Under the pieces are notes generated by a model. That model was not told where the DNA came from. It saw nothing but the letters and a program-made list of their open reading frames with translations, and searched no databases. This document shows positions 56,371 through 64,000 of a stretch of 64,000 nucleotides of DNA, one piece after another; position 1 is the first letter of the stretch; every line of letters starts with the position of its first letter. The position numbers and the translations under genes were made by a program. The stretch lies in NCBI RefSeq assembly GCF_018603515.1, contig NZ_JACATN010000004.1, forward strand, positions 124,001 to 188,000. The letters run 5' to 3'. This DNA is from Zobellia barbeyronii (GTDB lineage Bacteria; Bacteroidota; Bacteroidia; Flavobacteriales; Flavobacteriaceae).

Positions 56371-56378
56371 TAAGTTTG
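56371..56378 (+). promoter_or_regulatory. -7 box of the NIPSNAP gene
   Basis: TAAGTTTG is an exact TAnnTTTG match, 22 bases before the ATG. No clear -33 TTG is present. Confidence 0.4.
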
Positions 56379-56400
56379 AGTTTCCAAACCCTATATTTTT

Positions 56401-57189
56401 ATGAAAAATTCTATCCAAAGTTCTTTTATAGCTTTCATTTTAATTTTTGCTGTAACCCTTTCTGCAAACGCACAAAATCTAGACAAACAGTTTTATCAAT
56501 TAAAAACTTATTTACTAAAGGATGGAAATCAAGAAAAGGTTGTAGATACTTATTTAAAAGATGCCTATCTACCAGCTTTAAAGAGAGCGGGAATAGAGAA
56601 TGTTGGTGTTTTTAAATTAATTCCTTCAGAAGACATAAACGACCTCAAAATTTATGTACTGATACCTTTTAGCTCTCTTGACCAATTTTTGACATTGGAT
56701 AATATGTTAGCTCAGGATAAAAGCTATATTTCCGCTGGTGATAGCTATATCCATGCAAAACATGATAACGCCCCTTATGAGCGTATCAATTCTACTTTAA
56801 TGAAAGCTTTTCCAGAAATGCCTATGATGGAAGCATCTAAAATAGAAGGGCCAAGAAAAGAACGTGTGTACGAACTTCGTAGTTATGAATCTGCCACCGA
56901 AGCCATTTACCAGAACAAAGTAGATATGTTCAATGCAGGAGGTGAAGTAGCACTCTTTGATTCCTTAGGTTTTAATGCCGTTTTTTATGCTGAAGTATTA
57001 TCCGGTGACCGTATGCCCAACCTAATGTATATGACCACTTTTGAAAATATGGAATCAAGAGATGCGCATTGGAAAGCCTTTGGAACTGCTGAAAAATGGC
57101 TTGAATTAAAGGCTAATCCAAATTATCAGAACAATGTAAGCAAGGCTGATAAAATATTGCTTTACCCTACTGAATATTCGGATTACTAA
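56401..57189 (+). CDS. NIPSNAP family protein
   Basis: 262 residues with a signal peptide ending at ANAQ (about 25), so it is exported. Two related ferredoxin-like halves are visible: FYQLKTYLLKDGNQEKVVDTYLKDAYLPALKRAGIENVGVFKLI near 32-75 and VYELRSYESATEAIYQNKVDMFNAGGEVALFDSLGFNAVFYAEV near 160-205, ending in the NIPSNAP-type FENMESRDAHWKAFG. Function in bacteria is unknown. It is convergent with the OmpA gene, 12 bases apart. Confidence 0.9.
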   Translation: MKNSIQSSFIAFILIFAVTLSANAQNLDKQFYQLKTYLLKDGNQEKVVDTYLKDAYLPALKRAGIENVGVFKLIPSEDINDLKIYVLIPFSSLDQFLTLDNMLAQDKSYISAGDSYIHAKHDNAPYERINSTLMKAFPEMPMMEASKIEGPRKERVYELRSYESATEAIYQNKVDMFNAGGEVALFDSLGFNAVFYAEVLSGDRMPNLMYMTTFENMESRDAHWKAFGTAEKWLELKANPNYQNNVSKADKILLYPTEYSDY

Positions 57190-57201
57190 AAAAATGAAAA
57201 T

Positions 57202-58326
57202 TTAGGGTTTTGGTTTACTGATAATAAACTCTACTCTTCTATTTTGCTTTCTACCTTCAGAAGTAGCATTATTAGCTATTGGCTTGTCTCCTCCATGACC
57301 TTGCCATACTACGCGATTTTTATTCAGACCCAAATGCACAAGGTATTCGGCGACAGCCTTTGCCCGTTTCTTAGATAAAGAACGATTATACTTATTACTC
57401 CCAATAGAATCCGTAAAACCGTTTATTGAAATATGTAATGTCTTATTCTTTAACAAATAGAAATAGATACCACCAAGCTCTTTCTTAGCAGTTTCTAGCA
57501 AAGTAGCTTCATCAAAAGCGAAAAGCACGTCTTTAAAGACGTGGATTTTATCTAGTTCAAATGTGCGTGTCCCCACATTTGCAAGAACAACTTCTTGTTT
57601 CGTTATATTAGTTTCGGCTTCCGATACCTCAACCATATCTACATAATAGTACGCACCTTGCTTGGCATTGCGCTTGGTCTTAAAAAGCCGGGTTCGGGCA
57701 TTGCTTTTGAAGTTACCAATCATTAGATATTTTTCCGAGCCTTTAGCTACGAATTCTGTATGCACCAATATCCAATCTTGGGTATCCGAATAGAAATTGG
57801 AATAGCCTATTTCTAAATAATTATAAGCGTTTTCTTTCTGCTGATAGAGGAGCTTTTTTGACAGTTCCTTTTTTATAGGAATACGCAGTTTATCCTTAGA
57901 AAATAGAACTCCAAATTCTTTAATAGCGAAATCTGAACGTTCAGCTAAACTCACATAAAAAGACACCCTATACTTTACTCCTTCTTTTAAAGGTTCTAGT
58001 AATTTAGTTTGAAAATATTCTCTGTAATCATCTGGTGCAAAAAGATAAAGCCCAGCGTAACCCTGACCAAAATTTGCAGGTTGCGATCCATTAAAATTCT
58101 TTGGCGTACCCATTTCCGTACTGCATCCATTAAAGTAATCTGTAGAACCGTCCGTAGGAGTTGACCAACCTTTAACATCTGTACTAAAATTACCCAAGCG
58201 TTTAGGGCAATTTACGTAAGCTTCAAAACTAGGGTTTTCAACTAAGTTCTGTGAATTCAGCGTTTGCAAAAAGCACATCCCGAATAAAAGAAACATCATA
58301 TTTCCGAGTGGAAATTTGGTCATCAT
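57202..58326 (-). CDS. OmpA-family protein with an N-terminal carbohydrate-binding-like domain
   Basis: 374 residues (start 58326 or 58323). Residues 1-26 are the signal peptide. Residues 27-235 form a domain beginning NLVENPSFEAYVNCP, with YAGLYLFAPDDYREYFQTKL and YRVSFYVSLAERSDFAIKEFGV, typical of a galactose-binding-like jelly roll. The C-terminal 110 residues are an OmpA domain: FAFDEATLLETAKKELG, INGFTDSIGSNKYNRSLSKKRAKAVAEYLV and RKQNRRVEFII, which bind peptidoglycan. The combination suggests an envelope protein tethered to the cell wall. No partner gene is adjacent. Confidence 0.85.
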   Translation of the reverse strand: MMTKFPLGNMMFLLFGMCFLQTLNSQNLVENPSFEAYVNCPKRLGNFSTDVKGWSTPTDGSTDYFNGCSTEMGTPKNFNGSQPANFGQGYAGLYLFAPDDYREYFQTKLLEPLKEGVKYRVSFYVSLAERSDFAIKEFGVLFSKDKLRIPIKKELSKKLLYQQKENAYNYLEIGYSNFYSDTQDWILVHTEFVAKGSEKYLMIGNFKSNARTRLFKTKRNAKQGAYYYVDMVEVSEAETNITKQEVVLANVGTRTFELDKIHVFKDVLFAFDEATLLETAKKELGGIYFYLLKNKTLHISINGFTDSIGSNKYNRSLSKKRAKAVAEYLVHLGLNKNRVVWQGHGGDKPIANNATSEGRKQNRRVEFIISKPKP

Positions 58327-58428
58327 GAGCGTTTAAGTCGGCTCTAAAATAGACAAATAAAAACATACTCAGATTTACCCTATCTCAGCAGGGTAGTCTT
58401 TTTAAGGTATAAAGGACTATTGAATAGG

Positions 58429-59901
58429 TTAGTTTAAAGAATCAATATAAGCTTGAATCAAGTCTACACCTTCCGTGTGTAATTCTGTAATACCTATGAG
58501 CGGCATAGAAGGCCCGTAAGCAGGATCTGTATCAACTCTTGCTCTAATATCTGCTTTAAATTCTTCTACATTGCTATCTGCATACAAAGTTTCGTATCTA
58601 AAATCTGGACGAATACCTTCGTTTGAATTATGTAGTCCACCAGGTTGGTGACAATGGGCACAATTCACATCCATATAAGCTTTGGCACGTTCCGCAAGCG
58701 TAAAAGAATCATCTAACCAATCAGGAAGTCTTTCGATTTCTGCCGTGGCAGGTGCTCCGGAAAGCAAACCTTTATCAATGAAATTTTGAAGTTGATTTTT
58801 ACCCTTGTACACAAAGTTTAAGTTTCGTGCTTTAGGACCAATTGGAATAGTTGTATTGTTTACATCATGACACTGAGTACAATTAATTGTAAACGGCACT
58901 CTATAACCAACGGATTGATTACTACCCGAACCATCTATCCAGCTTACCTGTACAGTGGGTGCATCATTACTAAAGCTAGCTTCTGTCTGATTTTCGTTCC
59001 AAAGATAATTGCCCATACTCCATGTACCATTAGATTTAATCATCACACGGGTTTCTATTAGTTTTTTGCCAAGAGATTCATCTCTTTCATCATTAAAATA
59101 GAAGAAGGTTTTACTGATTATGGTATTATCTGGAAACTGCAAAAGTCCCTGATCATTGTAAGTCATCTGAGCACCTTCAGGAAGAGATATCGTTCTAAAT
59201 TTCTGGGCATAATCACTATACAAAGGCGTGCTTAAACTATACTCATATGATGTGGTATTGGGAACCAAATCGCTTGGGTTTCCTCTAAATATTTTTAAAT
59301 CGGATAATTTTGGAAGAAACTCAGCAACTGCATAAACAGTATCATCTAAATACGGATTGCTACCGCCTGTTACCTCATCACTATTATTTACACCATCTGC
59401 ATCACAATCGGCATTTTTCCAAACATTATTTTCCGCGTTGTAACCTGTATAATTTTCATCTTGAATAGGATCGCAAGGATTGTCTTTATCAGTTCCATCC
59501 GCATCTTCTTGAAAATCGGGAATACCATCACCATCCGTATCTTTGGCTTCATCTACATATGGATCTGTACCATTAGCAAGTTCTTCCGCATTCGTTACAC
59601 CATCAATATCACAATCGGCACCTAGCCAAATGGTATTATCCGCATCGTAACCTGTATAACCAGAATTGGGTTTTGGATCGCAAGGATTGGTTTTACTTGT
59701 ACCATCCAAAATTTCCTTCGAATCAAGAATTCCATCGCCATCTGTATCTACATCAACAGAAACCGGAGCCTCAGAATCATCAGACCCACAAGCAGCAAAA
59801 AGAATCATTGATGCTACAAGCACAGTACCAGCGATTTTTCTTCCCGAAAGAAACCTAAAACTTCTATGATTGGCCTGGGCGTTTTTATTATTCTGAAACA
59901 T
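58429..59901 (-). CDS. Diheme c-type cytochrome lipoprotein (SO2930 family) with calcium-binding repeats
   Basis: 490 residues from ATG 59901; the upstream TTG (59922) is less likely. A lipobox FAAC (Cys near 38) follows the signal. Residues 50-190 carry thrombospondin type-3-like repeats (DTDGDGILDSKE, DCDIDGVTNAEE, DTDGDGIPDFQED, DCDADGVNNSDE). Residues 200-490 hold two heme-binding CxxCH motifs, CTQCH near 344 and CAHCH near 415, in the layout of the SO2930-type diheme family. It probably transfers electrons at the periplasmic or surface side of the outer membrane. The redox partner is not in the window. Confidence 0.88.
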   Translation of the reverse strand: MFQNNKNAQANHRSFRFLSGRKIAGTVLVASMILFAACGSDDSEAPVSVDVDTDGDGILDSKEILDGTSKTNPCDPKPNSGYTGYDADNTIWLGADCDIDGVTNAEELANGTDPYVDEAKDTDGDGIPDFQEDADGTDKDNPCDPIQDENYTGYNAENNVWKNADCDADGVNNSDEVTGGSNPYLDDTVYAVAEFLPKLSDLKIFRGNPSDLVPNTTSYEYSLSTPLYSDYAQKFRTISLPEGAQMTYNDQGLLQFPDNTIISKTFFYFNDERDESLGKKLIETRVMIKSNGTWSMGNYLWNENQTEASFSNDAPTVQVSWIDGSGSNQSVGYRVPFTINCTQCHDVNNTTIPIGPKARNLNFVYKGKNQLQNFIDKGLLSGAPATAEIERLPDWLDDSFTLAERAKAYMDVNCAHCHQPGGLHNSNEGIRPDFRYETLYADSNVEEFKADIRARVDTDPAYGPSMPLIGITELHTEGVDLIQAYIDSLN

Positions 59902-60020
59902 GATGTATTTTCTTATTAGCAACTAAAACAAAAATAAGTATTCTACCACAAATCTTACGACAGCATAGATAAGACCCTAAAAAATCAGGTAAACACACTT
60001 TACCTATTTTTATAAAGAAA

Positions 60021-61775
60021 CTATAGATCGAATTTATAGGTCAAACCACCCATAACTTGCAATCCCTGAACAGGATAGTTAGAAAAACGTTGGTAATTGT
60101 TATTGGCAATATTTGCCATTTTCACGAAGAAAGAAAGCTGATCATTCCAGCGATATCCTACATGGAAATTGGCATCAAAATAACCATCCAACACTACCCG
60201 AGTAGCAAAAAATTCTGCAGGAATTCCACTAGCAGAAGCAATGGTTGCTACATCATCTCGTTCACCTACATAAAACAGATTTGCACCTGCATACCATTTC
60301 TCTCCTATTTGATAATCCATAAACAATGAACCTTTAAGATCTGGTAAGTTCCAAGCTGGGTTATCGGTTTCGGTATTATAGTTGAAATATTCTACATTCA
60401 CTCCTAAACTAAAGTTACGGTTCACATCTACATTTAATTCTCCAAAAGCTCCAATAGTCTTCACATCATCATAAAACACCTCAAAAGAATTACCATAGTA
60501 ATACCCTTTTTCATCAGTTCTAGAATCATTTATAGCATTCAGTTTATAAAGTGCCTTTCTGTCTTCTGTAGTGTAACTTACTTTAACGTTATAACTCAAG
60601 TTAGGTAAAATCTGTCCTTTTAAACCCACATAAGCATCATACTTCTTATCCGTAGGAACAATGTCCAAAGTTGGGGAAACGTATGGGTTGTCTTCAACAA
60701 AACCATAGTAAGAGTTCTGCATTAAATCACCCTCTACTCCACCGTAGACTATAGCCATATCATCTAACAATCTGTAAGATGCGGTAACCGCAGGGTAGAT
60801 ATAGAAATTACTATCGCTATTTTCAGAATCAAGACCGTACACAAGATTTACACCTAAATTCAACGAAAAATCTTCGTTTAACAAAGCTAAGCTTGGGTTA
60901 ATACCTACTTGCAGATTGCTATAATTTATTTCTGGTGTATTGGTTGGATTGTTAAGGCTAGAATTTTTGAAACTACCGCTTACATAGTCCACTTTAGCTT
61001 TAACCCTAAAATTCTCGTCCGCCACCGGGAATGAAAAACCTGTTTTAAAAACAGCTCTATTCTCTCCAGATTTAACAGCATCCCAAAATCTTCTGTATTC
61101 TAGTTTTGCATTTTCAAAATAGGAATCTTCCACATTAATATGTCCAGATGCTTCGGCCATATAATAATTTTGACGCTCGTCAATACCATCTACCTCTTCT
61201 TCTGTAAAAGTGGCATCTGGGATACCATACCAGTTATATAACTGGTGCTGCGCACCTACATCTACACCCCAATCAAAATCACTATCTCTTTTGGTGTAGC
61301 TAGCATCTAATTTAGAGTTTGAGTAAATATTATCTAACGCAACGCCATCAATATCGCCACGAGAAGAATTATGTTCCAAACCAAGCGTATAACCAGATTC
61401 ACGGTCAATAGTTCTACTGGTGTAAAACTTACCCATTAAATTGGCAGGATTACCAACTCCTGCAGAAGCATATGAGTTGTACAATACCGGTGGTGGCGTT
61501 TTCTTTACGGCAGAAGCCTTGCCCTTGGCCGGTGTAAACGTAGAGGCCACAGGAACAGAAAATATACTGTAGTTTATCTTTTTCTTTTGCAAGACAATAG
61601 AATCGTTAAGATTGGGTATGGTCTTGATTTTAAAAGCATCGTTAATCGTTGGCGTATAGGCCTTGGTAACGGTAACGGTTTCCGTACCTATATCGTCTTT
61701 TTCTTCTTCTTGCGCTATGGCAAACTGAAAAACACCAGTAAGGAAAATAAGAGTAAGCTTTATATGTTTGTGCAT
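60021..61775 (-). CDS. TonB-dependent-receptor-like barrel without a plug domain
   Basis: 584 residues from ATG 61775 (MHKHIKLTLIFLTG); the coupled TTG at 61877 would put 34 charged residues before the signal peptide. After the signal, a short region (ETVTVTKAYTPTINDAFKI) leads directly to barrel strands, for example YTLGLEHNSSRGD and NLQVGINPSLALL, ending GLQVMGGLTYKFDL. I find no TonB plug motif, so the call rests on barrel pattern and flavobacterial neighbours of this kind, which are named TonB-dependent receptors. It follows the TPR gene and may be its outer-membrane partner. Confidence 0.72.
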   Translation of the reverse strand: MHKHIKLTLIFLTGVFQFAIAQEEEKDDIGTETVTVTKAYTPTINDAFKIKTIPNLNDSIVLQKKKINYSIFSVPVASTFTPAKGKASAVKKTPPPVLYNSYASAGVGNPANLMGKFYTSRTIDRESGYTLGLEHNSSRGDIDGVALDNIYSNSKLDASYTKRDSDFDWGVDVGAQHQLYNWYGIPDATFTEEEVDGIDERQNYYMAEASGHINVEDSYFENAKLEYRRFWDAVKSGENRAVFKTGFSFPVADENFRVKAKVDYVSGSFKNSSLNNPTNTPEINYSNLQVGINPSLALLNEDFSLNLGVNLVYGLDSENSDSNFYIYPAVTASYRLLDDMAIVYGGVEGDLMQNSYYGFVEDNPYVSPTLDIVPTDKKYDAYVGLKGQILPNLSYNVKVSYTTEDRKALYKLNAINDSRTDEKGYYYGNSFEVFYDDVKTIGAFGELNVDVNRNFSLGVNVEYFNYNTETDNPAWNLPDLKGSLFMDYQIGEKWYAGANLFYVGERDDVATIASASGIPAEFFATRVVLDGYFDANFHVGYRWNDQLSFFVKMANIANNNYQRFSNYPVQGLQVMGGLTYKFDL

Positions 61776-61873
61776 TCTGTGTTCTTTTTTGAATTTACAC
61801 CTTAAAAGCGAAGCCGGTTCTAAAAAGCCTCGTTCAAATTCAATTTTCAATCTTGTTAAATCTATTTCTAATT

Positions 61874-64000
61874 TCAATCGGTTCTCACTGATGAATTACT
61901 CTGTGCTTCTTTAGCTTTAATAACAGAAAGCTCGCCTTTGGCCTCGGAAACAATTTCTGCAAACTGACTGAAATTACTGATTACACTATCCAAAATATAG
62001 GTGGCTTGATAAGCATCTCCCAAAGCATAGAAGTTCTTGGCCATAATAATTAAACCTTTCCCTCCCCATTCTTTATAACCTGAATAGTCTTTTGCCAACT
62101 TCTGAACAGATATGTTGGAGTTTTCATAATCCTGTGCCTTACTTTTAAAATAAGCATCATAGTAAAGTGCTTCAGCTGCAGTAGAACCAGACGCAATTTT
62201 CAATACATCGCCGTAGGCCGTTTCTGCTTTCGCTTCATCTCCCGTAGCAATTGCAGAACGTGCAATCATTATCTGTGCATCACTTTTAATACGGTTATCT
62301 ATTGTAGGTGTAGCCAATACTTTTTCTGCATAAGCCAATGTCTTACCATAGTCTTTCTGCTCATAGTATCCTTTCATTAAGTTAGATTGAGCAAAAATTC
62401 TGTTTTGCTGAATATCCGCTTGATTTTCCAAACGTTGTAAATAAGGCAAGGCCGAAGCATAATCCTTTTTACCAATGTAGACTTCACAAACTCTAGTCAA
62501 CGCCTGCTCTGCATATTCGCTTCCCATTTTATCGGCAACGAATTTATAGTTTGGCAATGCCTTTTCCTTTTCGCCTTTAGCAAAATACAGTTGTGCTAAG
62601 TTGAAATTGGCTTTAACGGAATTTAATCCTTTAGGGAATTGCTTGATGTAACTCTCATACCCTTTAATGGCGGCATCTTTATTACCTTCCATGTTTTGTT
62701 TATCGGCAGATTCAAAAGTGGCGTTGTCCAACTCACTATCCGTTACCTCAACAAAATCTAATTTTGATACCCATTCTCCGTACTCATCAACTCGGCCTAA
62801 ATCAACATAAATCAATTTTGCCGTAGACACCGCCTGAATCGCCTCTTGTGTATCTGGGAAATTATGAACCACAGCTTTAAACTCTGTTAACGCTTGTTCG
62901 TTTCGGTTTGCATTATAGTGAACCAAACCTTGACGCATCATTGCCTGCGGCACTAAAGAACTAGCTTTGTACTCCGTAATTACACGTTGGTACGTCTGCA
63001 GACCTTGTTGCTCTTGTCCAGCAGCTATTAAGGTATTTGCCAATTCAAATAGAGCATCATCCTTTAAACTTGACTTTGGATATGCCGAAACAAATGTTCT
63101 TAACTCTTCAATTTTAGTATCACGTCTATCTACAAAACCGTAGCTGATCGCTTTTTGATAAGCCGCATAATCCTTTTCTGTTCCAGTAAGTGAAAGTGCT
63201 TTATTGTACGTTTCTATAGCTGGCCAATATTTACTGGTCACAAAATAGCTATCTCCTAAACGAAGGTAACCGTCGTACAATTTCTGTGTATCGCTAGAAC
63301 CCGCATTGGCGAAATTTTCAAAATAAGAAATAGCGTTACTATAATCTCTTAACTTAAAATAGGTGTACGCTAAATTGTAATCTAGCTCTTTATATTCCTC
63401 CGTAGATTTAGCCGATGGATTTTGCTGAAACTGAATATAGTCTACCAATGCTTTACTGAAATTATTTAGGGCATATTCCGCTTCGGCTTTCCAATAGTTA
63501 GCTTTTGCACGGAACATATTATCCTCGGCACTATCAAGCGACTTTCCTAAATTCTCTGCTGCACCTTGGTAATCAGCATTCATGAACAATTCAATACCAC
63601 GGTAGTATGCTACTTTCTGGTAGGTAGCCTTACTGGCGTAGTTCTTGTTTTTCTCAAGAAGTTCCATGGCTCCTGCAAAGTTTTTAGAGGTGATATATGA
63701 ATCTACCAATAACTCTTGCATCTCTTCTTTGTTGGCACTGTCTGGGTATTTTGCCAAGTAATCAGTGATAACCTGAGGAACTGGTTCGTAAGCATTACCA
63801 ACTTCGTAGCTTAAACGTGCATAATTTAAATACGCATCTTTCTGAATTTCTTGGGAGAAGTCCATTTGAGAAGCATTTCTAAACGCATTCAATGCTTCTT
63901 GCTTTTTATCCAACTTCAGATAACATTCCGCTAAATGGTAATATGCATTTTGAGAAACGCTATTGGTACCTCCTATAATTTTATTGAATTGCTGGACAGC
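61874..64000 (-). CDS. Tetratricopeptide-repeat protein, 5' end outside the window
   Basis: Open to base 64000, so the start lies beyond the right edge; the TTG at 63913 is internal, since the 29 codons before it (AVQQFNKIIGG...AYYHLAECYLK) continue a TPR helix pair. The visible 708 residues are nearly all TPR units such as AYYHLAECYLKLDKKQEAL, NLAYTYFKLRDYSNAISYF, AQLYFAKGEKEKALPNYKFV. Large TPR proteins of this shape are usually outer-membrane or periplasmic scaffold proteins in flavobacteria. The stop overlaps a possible TTG of the barrel gene, so the two are probably cotranscribed. Confidence 0.85.
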   Translation of the reverse strand, partial: AVQQFNKIIGGTNSVSQNAYYHLAECYLKLDKKQEALNAFRNASQMDFSQEIQKDAYLNYARLSYEVGNAYEPVPQVITDYLAKYPDSANKEEMQELLVDSYITSKNFAGAMELLEKNKNYASKATYQKVAYYRGIELFMNADYQGAAENLGKSLDSAEDNMFRAKANYWKAEAEYALNNFSKALVDYIQFQQNPSAKSTEEYKELDYNLAYTYFKLRDYSNAISYFENFANAGSSDTQKLYDGYLRLGDSYFVTSKYWPAIETYNKALSLTGTEKDYAAYQKAISYGFVDRRDTKIEELRTFVSAYPKSSLKDDALFELANTLIAAGQEQQGLQTYQRVITEYKASSLVPQAMMRQGLVHYNANRNEQALTEFKAVVHNFPDTQEAIQAVSTAKLIYVDLGRVDEYGEWVSKLDFVEVTDSELDNATFESADKQNMEGNKDAAIKGYESYIKQFPKGLNSVKANFNLAQLYFAKGEKEKALPNYKFVADKMGSEYAEQALTRVCEVYIGKKDYASALPYLQRLENQADIQQNRIFAQSNLMKGYYEQKDYGKTLAYAEKVLATPTIDNRIKSDAQIMIARSAIATGDEAKAETAYGDVLKIASGSTAAEALYYDAYFKSKAQDYENSNISVQKLAKDYSGYKEWGGKGLIIMAKNFYALGDAYQATYILDSVISNFSQFAEIVSEAKGELSVIKAKEAQSNSSVRTD

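Noticed and set aside
59902-59922. TTG start for the diheme cytochrome
   Set aside because: ATG 59901 already gives a complete signal peptide and lipobox; the TTG adds seven residues with no support.

Overview
The window is an AT-rich bacterial chromosome segment from a member of the Flavobacteriaceae, probably marine and of the Maribacter/Zobellia kind (inference). The signs are type IX secretion (T9SS) C-terminal sorting domains of both type A and type B, a fused SecDF, a Rho with a long disordered insert, a short eukaryote/archaea-type ProRS, Bacteroidota-only families (DUF1599, DUF4293, BT_3928, DUF2911) and promoters of the Bacteroidota form (TTG, then TAnnTTTG) instead of sigma70 boxes. 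Shine-Dalgarno sequences are mostly absent and several genes start with TTG.

Layout. 1-3561: two outer-membrane proteins, the first cut by the left edge. 4047-5020: a two-gene sulfur-type permease (YeeE/YedE plus DUF6691) behind a Crp/Fnr-like palindrome. 5043-13684: a housekeeping block. DUF1599, BT_3928, tpiA, prmA and clpS run leftward; folP and cdaA (c-di-AMP synthase) run rightward; an ABC exporter and truA run leftward; a phosphodiesterase follows. 13744-19208: secreted and envelope genes: two modular T9SS cargo proteins, an outer-membrane barrel, a DM13 lipoprotein and a DUF4293 membrane protein. 19402-24923: rho, an unknown lipoprotein/membrane pair, rpsT, two identical tRNA-Glu genes and proS. 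25019-31235: a Gly/Tyr then Ser/Arg-rich lipoprotein, a FadL-type porin and two paralogous type-B T9SS proteins. 31436-40453: folE-cysS, an AraC regulator facing an aldehyde dehydrogenase-DUF779 pair, yidD, lgt, then a DUF192-GNAT-ABC operon. 40576-52377, mostly leftward: secDF, mdh, a universal stress protein with a divergent PiT-like permease, gyrB and asnB. 52617-64000: envelope, lipoprotein and enzyme genes (DUF2911, amidohydrolase, NYN-LOTUS, NIPSNAP, OmpA, a diheme cytochrome, a TonB-type barrel) and a TPR protein cut by the right edge.

Most of the window is conserved core chromosome. I see no insertion sequence, prophage, CRISPR array, rRNA or recognisable defence island. The less ordinary content is in (a) regulatory DNA, including an AraC-type 21-bp direct repeat before aldB, a Crp-like site before yeeE, an inverted repeat in the gyrB promoter and paired palindromes before mdh and the PiT-like gene; and (b) secreted proteins of unknown function, above all the pair at 13744-16467 that shares an Ig-like module and a near-identical sorting domain. 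Promoters and operators were found by eye and remain predictions.
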